The notes beneath the pieces are model-generated. The model searched no databases. It was not told the origin of the DNA and was given only the letters and a program-made list of their open reading frames with translations. A stretch of DNA of 53,555 bases from CAZKYP01 sp964556885. Its GTDB lineage: Bacteria > Planctomycetota > Phycisphaerae > Sedimentisphaerales > Anaerobacaceae. Of this stretch, positions 23,170-32,800 are shown piece after piece. The position numbers and the translations under genes were made by a program. How positions within the stretch are numbered: position 1 is the stretch's first letter; every line of letters starts with the position of its first letter. The stretch lies in contig CAZKYP010000003.1 in NCBI GenBank assembly GCA_964556885.1, positions 1 to 53,555 of the forward strand, read 5' to 3'.

Positions 23170-25221
23170 TTAGCTGTTTATCAGCAGACAGGCCCTCAAA
23201 AGCTCGGCCACGCTCCATGCCTGGGCAAAACAGCCTCTGGGCTTATGAGGAGGGTCGCCGTCAAATATCTCCGATACCGAGCCGATACAGCCATCCTCAG
23301 TTAGATGCCGCAGCAGAGGAGCGATAAACTCGCCCGCCTGTTTTTTGCTTTTTTTACTGAATTCGTTGACCTTAAGGAAGCTCTCCACGAACGGCCCTAT
23401 CAGATACGGCCAGACGGTACCCTGGTGATAAGCCTCATCGCGCTGCCGCTGCGGGCCCGTATATCGTCCCTTATAACCATCCGCCGACGAATCAAGTGTT
23501 CGCAAACCGTAAGGTGTAAGCAGGTTCTTACGTACAGTCACAACTACCGATATTTGCTGAGCCGGTAATAAAGGCGAAAACGGCAGTGAAACGGCGAATA
23601 TCTGGTTCGGGCGAAGACTCTCGTCCACCGTACCATCCGGTAAAACACAATCGTTCAGATAGCCCCTGGATTCGTTCCAGAACAACTTACCGAAACTTGC
23701 CCGCACTTTCTGCGCCATGGAATTGAAGTTTTTGGAAGTCTCAATATCCCTGTCCGTATAGAACTGAGCTAACAAACAAAGGCTATTATACCACAGGGCA
23801 TTAACCTCGACCGCTTTTCCGTACCGCGGCGTAAAGGCAATGCCGTCACATTTCGCATCCATCCAGGTCAACTGCGTGTCAGAATTACCGGCATTGATAA
23901 GCCCATCTGTGTCTGCATGAATATCGAACAGGGTTCCTTTTTGATAGGAATCCACAATCCAGCGGATTACAGGCATAAGCTCCAGCATAAAGGTCTTCGA
24001 ATCACCGCTGGCATGGAGATATTGAAAAGCGGCGTTTATAAACCAAAGCGAGGCATCGACACTGTTAAAAAATGACGTGCCGCCGAAATCGTCAAAACGA
24101 TTCGGAATCATACCGTCGTCCGCGGCCGCCGCAAAAGTGGTCAGTACCGATTTTGCCTCATCGAAACGACCGGTCATAAGTAACAGGCCGGGCAATGATA
24201 TGAAGGCATCCCGGCCCCAGTCCGCAAACCATGGATAGCCGGCAAGGATGGTCGTTCTATGGTCATTTTCCGCCTGGCGTCGTGTGATAAAGTTGTCAGC
24301 CGCGAGGTACAGAGTGTCGAGCTGCTCCGACGACAATCCCGTAAAGCTCTTTACGTTTTTTGCCTTGTGTCTTAACGTTTCATAATGCCCGTATAAATCT
24401 TCAATAACCGCATTAATATCGGTATTGCCGTCATGGGTGAATTCGAGCTTACGGCCTGATGCGGCCGGACGCAGACTCGCCCAGAGAATAACCTGCGAAG
24501 GTGCATCTATACGACATTTGAAAAAACCCGGGGTCCACAAATCTTCGCTGAAATCCTGACCTCTTTCCTGGTCAACCCGATATACGAAATTGAACCACCA
24601 TTGCGGATCTTTCTCGAATACAGCCGCCGGGCAGCTCAGGAGCAATTCACAATCGTCCGGATTTTCATGTCGAACGATCACATTATTATCGCGCTCACTC
24701 GAACACAGCGAAGCGTAAGATTTCCGTAGTGCATGGAAATCCCTCAAGCCGACAAACGGTCGTGTAATAAACTCAACCGGGCCCTTTAAATCAGTAAAAT
24801 CATAAACCAGCCCGACCATATCCCTGTCGCGCAGAAGGTATATGGATTTGGTCAGTTTAAGGGGACCGACTTCGTAATCATAATGAATCCCGATATCCCT
24901 GCGGAACCGCCTTAGAAAACTGAAACCTTCGGATGCAATTTTGCCTTCAAATTCGAACGATGAAAGATTAAAAACTTTCCCCCCGGCTATTATCATTTCC
25001 TGACAGTTTGCCAGCGCCATCACCCTGCTGACAGGCGGTCTCAACGTCCCGATCAGCAATCCATGATAACGCCTCGTATTGCAGCAGGCGATTGTCGAGG
25101 ATGCATAGCCGCCGCGTCCGTTGGTCAATAACCATTCCCTGGTCAATAAATCCTCGATAGATTGTTCCCGGGTGGAAATGGATATTTCGATCGAACTGTC
25201 CGCTTTTTGTAATGCTAACAC
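23170..25221 (-). CDS. Glycogen debranching enzyme (GDE, GH133-type)
   Basis: Cytoplasmic amylo-alpha-1,6-glucosidase-type enzyme of 683 residues. The N-terminal GDE domain opens with LTNGRGGYASSTI and TRRYHGLLIGTL, and the (alpha/alpha)6 catalytic domain has GYPWFADWGRDAFISLPGL at about residues 328-346 and YHQGTVWPYLIGPF near 605. There is no signal peptide. The start codon is GTG, with AGGAT 6 bases upstream. Two more alpha-glucan genes (GH57, GT4) lie upstream on the same strand, a grouping used for storage-glucan turnover. Assignment is strong; whether glycogen or maltodextrin is the main substrate is not visible. Confidence 0.92.
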   Translation of the reverse strand: MLALQKADSSIEISISTREQSIEDLLTREWLLTNGRGGYASSTIACCNTRRYHGLLIGTLRPPVSRVMALANCQEMIIAGGKVFNLSSFEFEGKIASEGFSFLRRFRRDIGIHYDYEVGPLKLTKSIYLLRDRDMVGLVYDFTDLKGPVEFITRPFVGLRDFHALRKSYASLCSSERDNNVIVRHENPDDCELLLSCPAAVFEKDPQWWFNFVYRVDQERGQDFSEDLWTPGFFKCRIDAPSQVILWASLRPAASGRKLEFTHDGNTDINAVIEDLYGHYETLRHKAKNVKSFTGLSSEQLDTLYLAADNFITRRQAENDHRTTILAGYPWFADWGRDAFISLPGLLLMTGRFDEAKSVLTTFAAAADDGMIPNRFDDFGGTSFFNSVDASLWFINAAFQYLHASGDSKTFMLELMPVIRWIVDSYQKGTLFDIHADTDGLINAGNSDTQLTWMDAKCDGIAFTPRYGKAVEVNALWYNSLCLLAQFYTDRDIETSKNFNSMAQKVRASFGKLFWNESRGYLNDCVLPDGTVDESLRPNQIFAVSLPFSPLLPAQQISVVVTVRKNLLTPYGLRTLDSSADGYKGRYTGPQRQRDEAYHQGTVWPYLIGPFVESFLKVNEFSKKSKKQAGEFIAPLLRHLTEDGCIGSVSEIFDGDPPHKPRGCFAQAWSVAELLRACLLINS

Positions 25222-25338
25222 AATTTCATCCTATAGCAGTATTGTCATTACAGAATTCAAACGCTGGTATAAACCGCTCCTTCGGTTAATATCGCCCCCA
25301 TTATCTTACTTCCAACACTATAAAAACTCAAATTTGTG

Positions 25339-26598
25339 TCAGCTTGCCAGTTGCAAATCGGATGGATTCTTACTCTGCGGCTCGGGACTGGTCATATCTG
25401 ATGTCCCGCCGTGGCTCGGTTTTCCGCCGCAACGTCTTTGCAGATTATCCAGAACGTTCATAAAGTTTATATAGGAATCGTACGGCGAATCGTACGGATT
25501 GAAATACTTATGAACATCACCGTCGGCAAAATATTTCGTACACATGTAGTAGAAATGGTCCGAGGCCTGGAGTTTGCGCCAGTCTGAAAGAATCTGCTCG
25601 TCTTTGGTCTTTTTGATTTTTCTCTCAAGCCGATAAAGCTCGTGAATCGCGTTGGACTGCATAGCGTTGCCGAGCCAGGCAGAGAGGTCTCTCTCGGTAT
25701 CAGCCCAGCTTATAACGTGCGGCACATCAACCGTGTCGGCGGGCTGATAACACCGTACCACCTCGGACGGGGTTTTGAAGTTGTTATCGGGGTGTCTCAG
25801 AATTTCTTCAGGCAGATGCCGCATAAAATTGAATATCCCCGTATCTTCCCACTGGTGTTCGCCAAACGTCTCGTAGTCCATAAAAAGGTTTACTACGTTA
25901 CCGTTGCCGTTGACATTGCTGACCCAATGGGCAAATTTATCCGCCGTCAGAGGCCACTGGGACCAGTCGCGATTGGAAAATCTGAACGCGATATCATCGC
26001 TGAGAGAATAGTTTTTAAGCAACAGCTTAACATTCTTGCAGTTTTTCGGCTGATAGACAAAATTGGGGCTTCTGTAACCCAAGATATGGTCTGCACCTTC
26101 GGTTATTATCGCATCGAAGCAGCCCATCGACTCGATCAGAGTCGCCAGTTCATTATTATATATTAATTCCGTATTTCTAAATATCCTGGGTTTTTGGCCG
26201 AATAAATAGTTGATGGTTTCGGTATGCTTGTTAACCTGCTCCACAAATTCGTTGCGTGAATACAGGAAACTCAGACTGTGATAGTAGGTCTCGGCGAGAA
26301 ACTCAACGCAACCGGTCGCCGCCAGGGCATCAAATGTGCTCATCACTTCCGGACAGAAACGCTGCAACTGCTCCAGCAGCACACCGGTAATACTGTACGC
26401 CACACGGAATTTGCCTTCGTATTTGCGTATCACATCCAACAGCAATCGGTTGGTCGGTAGATAACACTTGTCGGACACTTTCCTGCAAATGGAACCATTT
26501 TTGTAATCGTCGAAATACTGGTCATCTTTGTCGAAAACCGTATAGTGTCTCAGCCGCATCGGCTGATGGACCTGAAAGTAAAAACATATCGAAGGCAT
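25339..26598 (-). CDS. GH57 family alpha-glucan enzyme
   Basis: Retaining GH57 enzyme acting on alpha-glucans (amylase, 4-alpha-glucanotransferase or branching activity). Motif 1 is FYFQVHQPMRLR (His11). The nucleophile is Glu144 in FRNTELIYNNE and the acid/base Asp241 in FMDYETFGEHQW. No signal peptide is present, so it is cytoplasmic. At 419 residues it is a short GH57, lacking the long C-terminal domains of glucanotransferases. It lies between the GT4 and debranching genes, 117 bases from the latter. Family is certain; exact activity is not. Confidence 0.92.
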   Translation of the reverse strand: MPSICFYFQVHQPMRLRHYTVFDKDDQYFDDYKNGSICRKVSDKCYLPTNRLLLDVIRKYEGKFRVAYSITGVLLEQLQRFCPEVMSTFDALAATGCVEFLAETYYHSLSFLYSRNEFVEQVNKHTETINYLFGQKPRIFRNTELIYNNELATLIESMGCFDAIITEGADHILGYRSPNFVYQPKNCKNVKLLLKNYSLSDDIAFRFSNRDWSQWPLTADKFAHWVSNVNGNGNVVNLFMDYETFGEHQWEDTGIFNFMRHLPEEILRHPDNNFKTPSEVVRCYQPADTVDVPHVISWADTERDLSAWLGNAMQSNAIHELYRLERKIKKTKDEQILSDWRKLQASDHFYYMCTKYFADGDVHKYFNPYDSPYDSYINFMNVLDNLQRRCGGKPSHGGTSDMTSPEPQSKNPSDLQLAS

Positions 26599-26656
26599 AA
26601 TCTATTAATCCCAAGACATAAAGTATATGGACTACGAAAAGTCCTGTGCACTCTGA

Positions 26657-26680
26657 AAAAGAAAAAAGCACAAAATGCTT
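26657..26680 (-). terminator. Weak intrinsic terminator after the GT4 gene
   Basis: On the minus strand AAGCA, a 5-base loop and TGCTT form a short hairpin followed by a run of T residues, in the 216-bp gap between the GT4 and GH57 genes. The stem is only 5 pairs, so partial read-through into GH57 is likely. Confidence 0.4.
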
Positions 26681-26814
26681 CTTCTTTTCTAATAGGCTGC
26701 CCGCCGGATGTTTGTTCAGGCGTAATGCCTGGTAAAATTAAAAACTTCCTTTTTTATGCGTGCATCATTTCCAAGTCAAACGAAGTTTAAAAACAAAATC
26801 TGAATTTTTTTAAG

Positions 26815-28125
26815 TTAAATCCCACCGGCATAAGCATAGTGTGCAGCTATAGTTTCTTTATAGATTCTTTCACATTTTAGCGCCGCATCTCTCCATCGCA
26901 GCTTTCTGACCTCGAAGTTACCATGGCTTTTCAATGTCATCCGCAAAGGAGGATACTTCAGCACAGCTATGGTCTTATTGGCAATCTCGTTCACATCCCA
27001 GAAATCTACCTTCAGAGCATGTGTCAAGACCTCCGATACACCACTTTGCTTGCTGATTATAACAGGTACATCGTTATCCAGAGCCTCCAAAGGTGCTATG
27101 CCGAAAGGCTCCGATACCGAAGGCATAACGTACAGATCGGCCATCTCATATATCTTGCGAACATCCTCGCCCCGCAAAAAGCCCGTGAACAACACTTTGT
27201 GCCCGATACCAAGCTCGGCCGCCAATTCGATCGCACGGTACATCATATCACCGGAACCGGCCATAACGAATTTAACGTTGTCCATCACTTCCATGACCTT
27301 CCTGGCCGCATGGAGAAAGTATTCCGGACCTTTTTGCATCGTAATCCTGCCGAGGAACAGAACAATCTTCTCATTTTTCTTGATGCCGGTTGCGCTTAAC
27401 GACCAGTTGCCGTTATGCTCTACACCGTTGTAAATCACCTCGACCTTGTCTCCGCTGACTCCGTATCGGCTGATAATGATATTACGGGTATAATAACTCA
27501 CGGCGATGACTTTATCCGCCCGGTGCATACCTTCCCGCTCGATATCGTAAATCATCTGGTTGACATGCTCGCCGCTGCGGTCGAATTCCGTCGAATGCAC
27601 GTGTACCACCAACGGCTTGCCGCTAATTGCCGCTACAGCAATAGCCGCGGGATAAGTCATCCAGTCGTGAGCGTGAATTATATCAAAATCCTCCTGCATA
27701 GCCAGTTCGGCGGCAACAGCGGCGTATCGATGGACTTCCGTATACATATCACCACTATAGTCCCTCGACATCATGAACTGGCTGGCAGAACTGATATTTC
27801 GGCCGCTTATTTCATGTCTTTGCCGTAAAATTTCCTCTATCTGCTTTTCATAGACATCCGGTGTTGAATACGGCTGGAGCGGCGAACTGATCTCGTGAAA
27901 CTTCACGTTCTTCAACTCACCGAATTTAAATGATGACACAGAATCGCGGCATCCCGGCGTCAACAGCTTGACATGTGTGGCATATTCTCCCTCTACCATT
28001 TTAGGCAGGACAAATGTTACCTGCATGTTAAGATGATCCATCGCTTTTGTAAGACCATAACATGCCGTACCAAGACCTCCGCTTATAAACGGAGGAAACT
28101 CCCAGCCTAACATGAAAATTTTCAT
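26815..28125 (-). CDS. GT4 glycosyltransferase, glycogen-synthase-like
   Basis: GT-B fold retaining glycosyltransferase. The N-terminal part has WEFPPFISGGLGTACYGL, the glycine-rich acceptor-side loop seen in glycogen synthases, and FDIIHAHDWMTYPAA. The C-terminal nucleotide-sugar site shows LFLGRITMQKGPEYFL and EPFGIAPLEAL, the EX7E motif. At 436 residues it is shorter than GlgA and fits GT4 enzymes that sit beside GH57 and debranching genes, so glucan synthesis from NDP-glucose is likely. AAAAGGTG lies 5 bases before the ATG. A role in cell-surface sugar transfer cannot be excluded. Confidence 0.88.
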   Translation of the reverse strand: MKIFMLGWEFPPFISGGLGTACYGLTKAMDHLNMQVTFVLPKMVEGEYATHVKLLTPGCRDSVSSFKFGELKNVKFHEISSPLQPYSTPDVYEKQIEEILRQRHEISGRNISSASQFMMSRDYSGDMYTEVHRYAAVAAELAMQEDFDIIHAHDWMTYPAAIAVAAISGKPLVVHVHSTEFDRSGEHVNQMIYDIEREGMHRADKVIAVSYYTRNIIISRYGVSGDKVEVIYNGVEHNGNWSLSATGIKKNEKIVLFLGRITMQKGPEYFLHAARKVMEVMDNVKFVMAGSGDMMYRAIELAAELGIGHKVLFTGFLRGEDVRKIYEMADLYVMPSVSEPFGIAPLEALDNDVPVIISKQSGVSEVLTHALKVDFWDVNEIANKTIAVLKYPPLRMTLKSHGNFEVRKLRWRDAALKCERIYKETIAAHYAYAGGI

Positions 28126-28610
28126 ACTATCACCTTTTGGCTTAGTCCTATAATCATCTGCTCAGTAACTAAACAAGATAGACATATCGCCTATGACACC
28201 TCAATACGCCAAGCTCCATACCGCTAACAAGCATCGTTATCGACAAGAACCCCCCCCCACCTTAACTTGATGCTGGTAAAAAATTTACTGCCTGGACTAC
28301 CACATTGTATTAATCGGGATTTCTCTATATAAAAGTTCAAAAAAACCTTCCAAAAAAATGTGAATAATAAAGTTATAAAAAGCTTTTTATAGGCCGGTAG
28401 TGAATTCTCACAGACTTGCATGCCCATCAACCCGGTCATATAAGCAGAATTAAAATAAGCCGTTCCACTGATATAAGCAGAACGGCTCGTCCAAAATTCC
28501 ACCCATAAAAACAAGATAAGATATGTAATTAAAAGACCTTAGCACATACTCTCACACCAAGTCAAGAGTAATACTCAGACGGGCCGTCAATCCGGCAATA
28601 ACCGCCGGAT
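28126..28610. other. Gene-free 485-bp gap
   Basis: I find no convincing gene. It contains a run of nine C residues (28250-28258), a 12-base direct repeat ATATAAGCAGAA at 28438-28449 and 28471-28482 (33-base period), and an 8-base perfect inverted repeat, AGCCGTTC (28458-28465) with GAACGGCT (28480-28487). A 96-codon minus-strand frame across it lacks a ribosome site. Confidence 0.6.
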
Positions 28611-28796
28611 CTATAAGTCCTGCGCTTTAACAGTACTGCGGCGGTTAGCTTTGGTACGAACTATAGCAGCATCAAGCATATCGTAAACCTTATCACTAAT
28701 TGCCTCAAGCGAATCAGATGAAGTCATCATCTTCTTACTCTTGATGTGAGCTTTGACCTTGCTGGCTACAATCAAGGATTCTCTCTTCTTTGCCAT
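28611..28796 (-). CDS. Bacterial histone-fold protein, 61 residues
   Basis: Small basic protein that matches a single histone fold. Helix 1 is around LIVASKVKAHI and the long helix 2 runs from SDSLEAISDKVYDML through AIVRTKA. The end, RRSTVKAQDL, corresponds to the loop-2/helix-3 signature of archaeal histones (R-x-T-[IV]-K-A-x-D-[IL]). Bacterial histones of this size, such as the one in Bdellovibrio, bind and shape DNA as dimers. There is no N-terminal tail beyond KKRE. AAAGGG lies 7 bases before the ATG. The divergent neighbour encodes an acidic-tailed protein, and TCCGGA sites cluster between them. Histone fold is well supported by pattern; DNA binding is inference. Confidence 0.8.
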   Translation of the reverse strand: MAKKRESLIVASKVKAHIKSKKMMTSSDSLEAISDKVYDMLDAAIVRTKANRRSTVKAQDL

Positions 28797-29150
28797 TATA
28801 AATCCCTTTATCTTGATAAAAATTAAATTGTAATTAATCCGGACATCAATCCATTAAATCCGGACACCACTGGAAACTGTTAATTACCGCCAAACAACAA
28901 AGTTTGCAACAAAAAAATGCCTATAAACATTAATTTTTTACATTTATCAGGGCTATAAAGAAAAAACTAACTCGGACCATTGAAGCTTTCCGGAAGAGTT
29001 TTTTTTACAGTATGTATTTTTTTATAATTTTAATGGCCCATTTTGACGAATAGTATTCAGACGAAAAACTGTTCCGGAACAAGGGAACTGAATCAGAAAA
29101 AAACCAAACTTAATATAGATATGTTTGGATAGGTAATTGGAGGAAAAGAA
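28797..29150. promoter_or_regulatory. Divergent control region with four TCCGGA sites
   Basis: This AT-rich 354-bp region between the histone-fold gene and the DUF2007-like gene holds four copies of TCCGGA, at 28838, 28859, 28989 and 29073. The first two are embedded in direct AATCCGGACA repeats exactly 21 bases apart, nearest the histone gene. The last lies in a perfect 12-base palindrome, TGTTCCGGAACA (29070-29081), just upstream of a TAATAT -10-like box at 29111. This layout suggests one regulator acting on both genes. Confidence 0.55.
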
Positions 29151-29471
29151 ATGGCAAAGCGTTCAAAAAAAGCCCATAAATCGCAGGCCAAACTGGAAGG
29201 GTATGTCGTTGTTGCATTCGTCGAAGACACCGAGCAGGCAAGAGAGTACCAGAACCTGCTGGAAGCTAATGATATTCCCGCAATTATAAGTGAGCAGGAA
29301 GAACCTACTTTGGGCACAAAGGAAATCACAGTAATGGTTTCCGAAGAATTTCTGGATGAGGCTCACGTTATAATTGAGTCACAAAATGCTTATGACGATT
29401 TTTACGACCTCGCCATTGATGAGGACAGCGACGGAGATTTTGACGACGACCTTTTTGAAGACGAATTTTAA
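29151..29471 (+). CDS. DUF2007-like protein with acidic C-terminal tail
   Basis: Small cytoplasmic protein of 106 residues. The middle (about 17-78) resembles the DUF2007 signal-transducer fold: YVVVAFVEDTEQAREYQNLL, a helix over a residue pair, then ITVMVSEEFLDEAHVII. The N-terminus is basic (AKRSKKAHKSQAK), while the last 25 residues are dominated by Asp and Glu (DEDSDGDFDDDLFEDEF). An optimal GGAGG lies 8 bases before the ATG, suggesting good expression. The next gene starts 2 bases after the stop. Acidic tails are typical of histone chaperones, and the divergent gene is a histone-fold protein; a functional link is inference only. Confidence 0.8.
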   Translation: MAKRSKKAHKSQAKLEGYVVVAFVEDTEQAREYQNLLEANDIPAIISEQEEPTLGTKEITVMVSEEFLDEAHVIIESQNAYDDFYDLAIDEDSDGDFDDDLFEDEF

Positions 29472-29473
29472 CC

Positions 29474-29815
29474 ATGAATAAAGAATTTTTCCCAGAGCGT
29501 CGAACCGGCCGAGACCGCAGAAAAACCGTTGTCGACAGACGTTTAGGTTTGGACCGTCAACGAGGTCCCGGCAAACGGCTTACAGATGAGAGGAAGTCCG
29601 CGGAAGAAGGACAAATGTCCGAGGAGCAGTTCGAGTTTGTCATGGCTATCGATGAGTACAAGCGGAAAAACACGAGACCTTTCCCTACCTGGACGGAAGT
29701 GCTCGAGGTCATAAAGGCGCTGGGTTACAGAAAAGTGGCCGGACCACAACCACTTGGCAAGCACAAAAAAGACACAAAGCCCGACAAGGTCTCGCTTCAA
29801 GCATGGCTGGACTAA
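29474..29815 (+). CDS. Conserved-looking hypothetical protein with RRxGxDRR N-terminus
   Basis: I do not recognise this 113-residue protein. The first 45 residues are rich in arginine with a repeated RR-T/L-G-R/L-DR pattern (RRTGRDRRKTVVDRRLGLDR). The middle, EEQFEFVMAIDEYKRKNTRPFPTWTEVLEVIKALGYRKV, looks like a compact helical DNA- or RNA-binding module with a P-TWTEVLEV turn, followed by a basic linker. It begins 2 bases after the acidic-tailed gene and is surely in the same operon. Opposite charge of the pair suggests they may bind each other or nucleic acid. Confidence 0.75.
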   Translation: MNKEFFPERRTGRDRRKTVVDRRLGLDRQRGPGKRLTDERKSAEEGQMSEEQFEFVMAIDEYKRKNTRPFPTWTEVLEVIKALGYRKVAGPQPLGKHKKDTKPDKVSLQAWLD

Positions 29816-29856
29816 GAACTACCTGTAAACAGATCATGCCTTACGATAAAGACCTC

Positions 29857-29877
29857 TTTGAAACACTCCATTTCAAA
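29857..29877. terminator. Hairpin between convergent genes
   Basis: TTTGAAA and TTTCAAA form a perfect 7-base stem with a 7-base loop in the 76-bp gap between converging genes. It is AT-rich and lacks a strong T-run, so termination would be weak. Confidence 0.3.
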
Positions 29878-29891
29878 TTAAAGCCGTAAAT

Positions 29892-32800
29892 CTATCGTGA
29901 CATGCTTGCTTCAGGCGTACCGCCGTAAGCTCCCATATTAATTACACCACCATTGGGCTGCGGCTCCGAACCGACAGGATCGCTCGGATCGCCCGTATCG
30001 ATACAGGGACTTGTAACATTATCCTGAACCCAGCTCTGTGTATTCGGATCCCAACGGCCCGTCTCGGACTTCAAGTGATAATCCCCGCCGGCGGCATCGG
30101 CAAACAAAGGATCGGTATTAATGTTCCCGACACCGGCCCAGGGTTCGCCCGCAACCATCACATTGCTATAGTTTACGCTAAGAACAGAACCGTCATTGTT
30201 CCATATCCCATCAAGGCTGTCCCATAGAATACAATTCCGCAACTGGACCGTGCTTGCCAACCACCATGTATCACAGGCAAATGAGTCCCCGTATTCGGCA
30301 CTATTCGATGCGAATGTACAATTTGTAAGCTCCGACGTACTGCCATCACTGTATACTCCGCTGCCAGCTCCCGCGACGGTATTTCCGGCAATAACACAAT
30401 TAGTCAGTGTCATCTCAGACCAGTCGAGGTAGAAACCGCCGCCTGCCGAACCGGCAGTATTATTGATTATATCGCAACTGTTAAATGTCAGGACACATTC
30501 CGAAACACATATTGCACCTCCCCAGTCACCGGCGATATTACCAACAAATTGACAGTCCGCCATCACCAGGGCACCACCCAAGCCGAATATCCCCCCGCCG
30601 TCCCATGTAATAGCCGCGTTCCCATTGAATGTACAACCTGTAATCATCGGGTTACTTTCGTCATTGTACATCGCGCCTCCTCTGATCTGCGCCGAGTTAT
30701 TGTTAAACGTACAACTGTTCAATATCGGCCTGCTGTTGTCGTTGAACATGCCTCCGCCTCCATAACCGCACAGGTTTTCTTTGAATGTGCAATTTGCCAT
30801 CGTGGGATTGCTACTGCTATTGAACATTCCTGCGCCGTACCATACAGCCATATTCCCTGCGAACGTACAGTTCGTAAATGCTGGATTGCTGCTGTCATTA
30901 TATACGGCGGCCCCCATACCTCCGGTGCTGCCCCACGAAACTGCCCAGTTATCCCTGAATACACAATTATTAATCGTCGGGCTGCTGCCGTTCGAACAAT
31001 TAACAGCTCCGCCGTAGTAGGCCCTTCCGTTGGTAATGGTTACGCCGTCCAGCACCGAATCCGTCCTCTCACGACTGTGAAAATAAAAACCACGTCCTAA
31101 ATCCCTGCAATCTATAATCGTATTTTCGGGACCGGCACCACGAATCTTCACGGCTTTACCCAGAAAATCTATATCGTAATTGCCCTGGCCCGAATAAGTG
31201 CCCGGCATAACGACAATTGTCTCCGCATATTCGGCATACTCAACGGCCTCCTTTATGTTATCAAAAGGATGCTCGGCCGTACCATCTTCCAGGGAATCGC
31301 TGATAGTGGGATCGCCCGGCCCGACATCATTCGCAGCGTCATCGTCAACATACAATGTTATAGACTCGGACGGAGGTGTAGGCGGAGGATTCAATGTCAT
31401 ATCCACAGCCGCAAAGGCGTTCACACAGCCGAATCCGTAACTTCCATCAAATCCGGGCTCACCCAAATCGACAGCCGAATCAACAAGGATACGCTGGGCC
31501 TGAAAATTAGACAGATTGGGATCGATTGATAAAACCAGGGCACCAACTCCAGCCGCAATCGGACAAGCGCCAGATGTGCCTCCCATCGTATCGCTATAGT
31601 CTAATATACTAATATCAAGATTATACATGCTGAATCCCGGAATTCCGGTGATATCGGTGGACCACTGATAAGCCTTGCCTAACATAAAATAGTCCGTGCG
31701 CTGCACTCCACCGCTCGGCGCCACCAAATCCAGCTCCGGGCCGCTGCCGCTGTAATACCAGACCTCGCCGTCATGATCAATCGCGCCAACGGCAATAACA
31801 TCTGGATACAGCGCCGGATACACAACCGGCCCGCCATCCGCCCAGTTGCCGGACGCACAGAAAACAAGACAACCTTTTCCGTCCCGGCCGATACCGCCGG
31901 GGGCGGTGACATCAGATATGGCGGAATAGATTGTCTGCGACGAGTAAAGATAGCCCCAACTGTTACTGAGGATGTCGGCGCCGTTTGCAGCGGCCCAACG
32001 GAACGCCGTCGCTATGTCGGCTTCCGTAGTATAACTATCCTCACTCAATATTCGGATAGGCATTATCGAGCAATTCCATGCAATTCCGGCAACACCTATA
32101 CCGTTATTTCCCTGGGCCGCCACAAGCCCCGCACAATTCGTACCATGTGCATCATCGGCCCAAAACCGGCCCGGCTCAGGTATTGCATCGTCTTCTATAA
32201 AATCATAACCCGACACAATGTTGTTAACCAGGTCGGGATGGTTAGCATCGACACCGGTATCAAGTATAGCAACAACAATATCCGGATCTCCGGCTGTGAT
32301 TTCCCAAGCCTCGGGAGCATTTACGTCCGCATTCGGGGTACCTCCGGTTTGTCCCGTGTTGTGCAAGTGCCATTGCTTCGAAAAATACTCATCGTTAGGA
32401 ATCATCTGTCCGGATAACAGCGGCTGAAACGCAATGTTCGGACCGGCCCATTTTACCATCGAACTTTGACCAAGCTGCTCGACGGCGGCAAATACCGAAT
32501 CCGCATTATCACAGGAAACCTCCAAAAGATATTCGTCCTCTGTGAATTCCATCTTCTTTTTAACAGATATACCATGTGCTCGACACATAGTTTCAAATTC
32601 ATCGACATCCGCTTCGGCAGCAAGGCAGACCACTATTTCAGGTATTATCGCCACTGTTTGCCCATTCAACGAAAAGAGCGGCGCTGCATATTTAACCTGA
32701 TTTCGAGACCTTAAGCTCTCGATGGTCTTTTCGTTCTCACCGGACGTTCGTTCGTTAAAAACAATCGAAACACCCTGTCTTTGAAGGCCGCCAACCGGTT

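Noticed and set aside
28224..28514. A 96-codon minus-strand frame in the gap before the histone gene
   Set aside because: No ribosome site and odd composition, and it reads through a C9 tract and hairpins.
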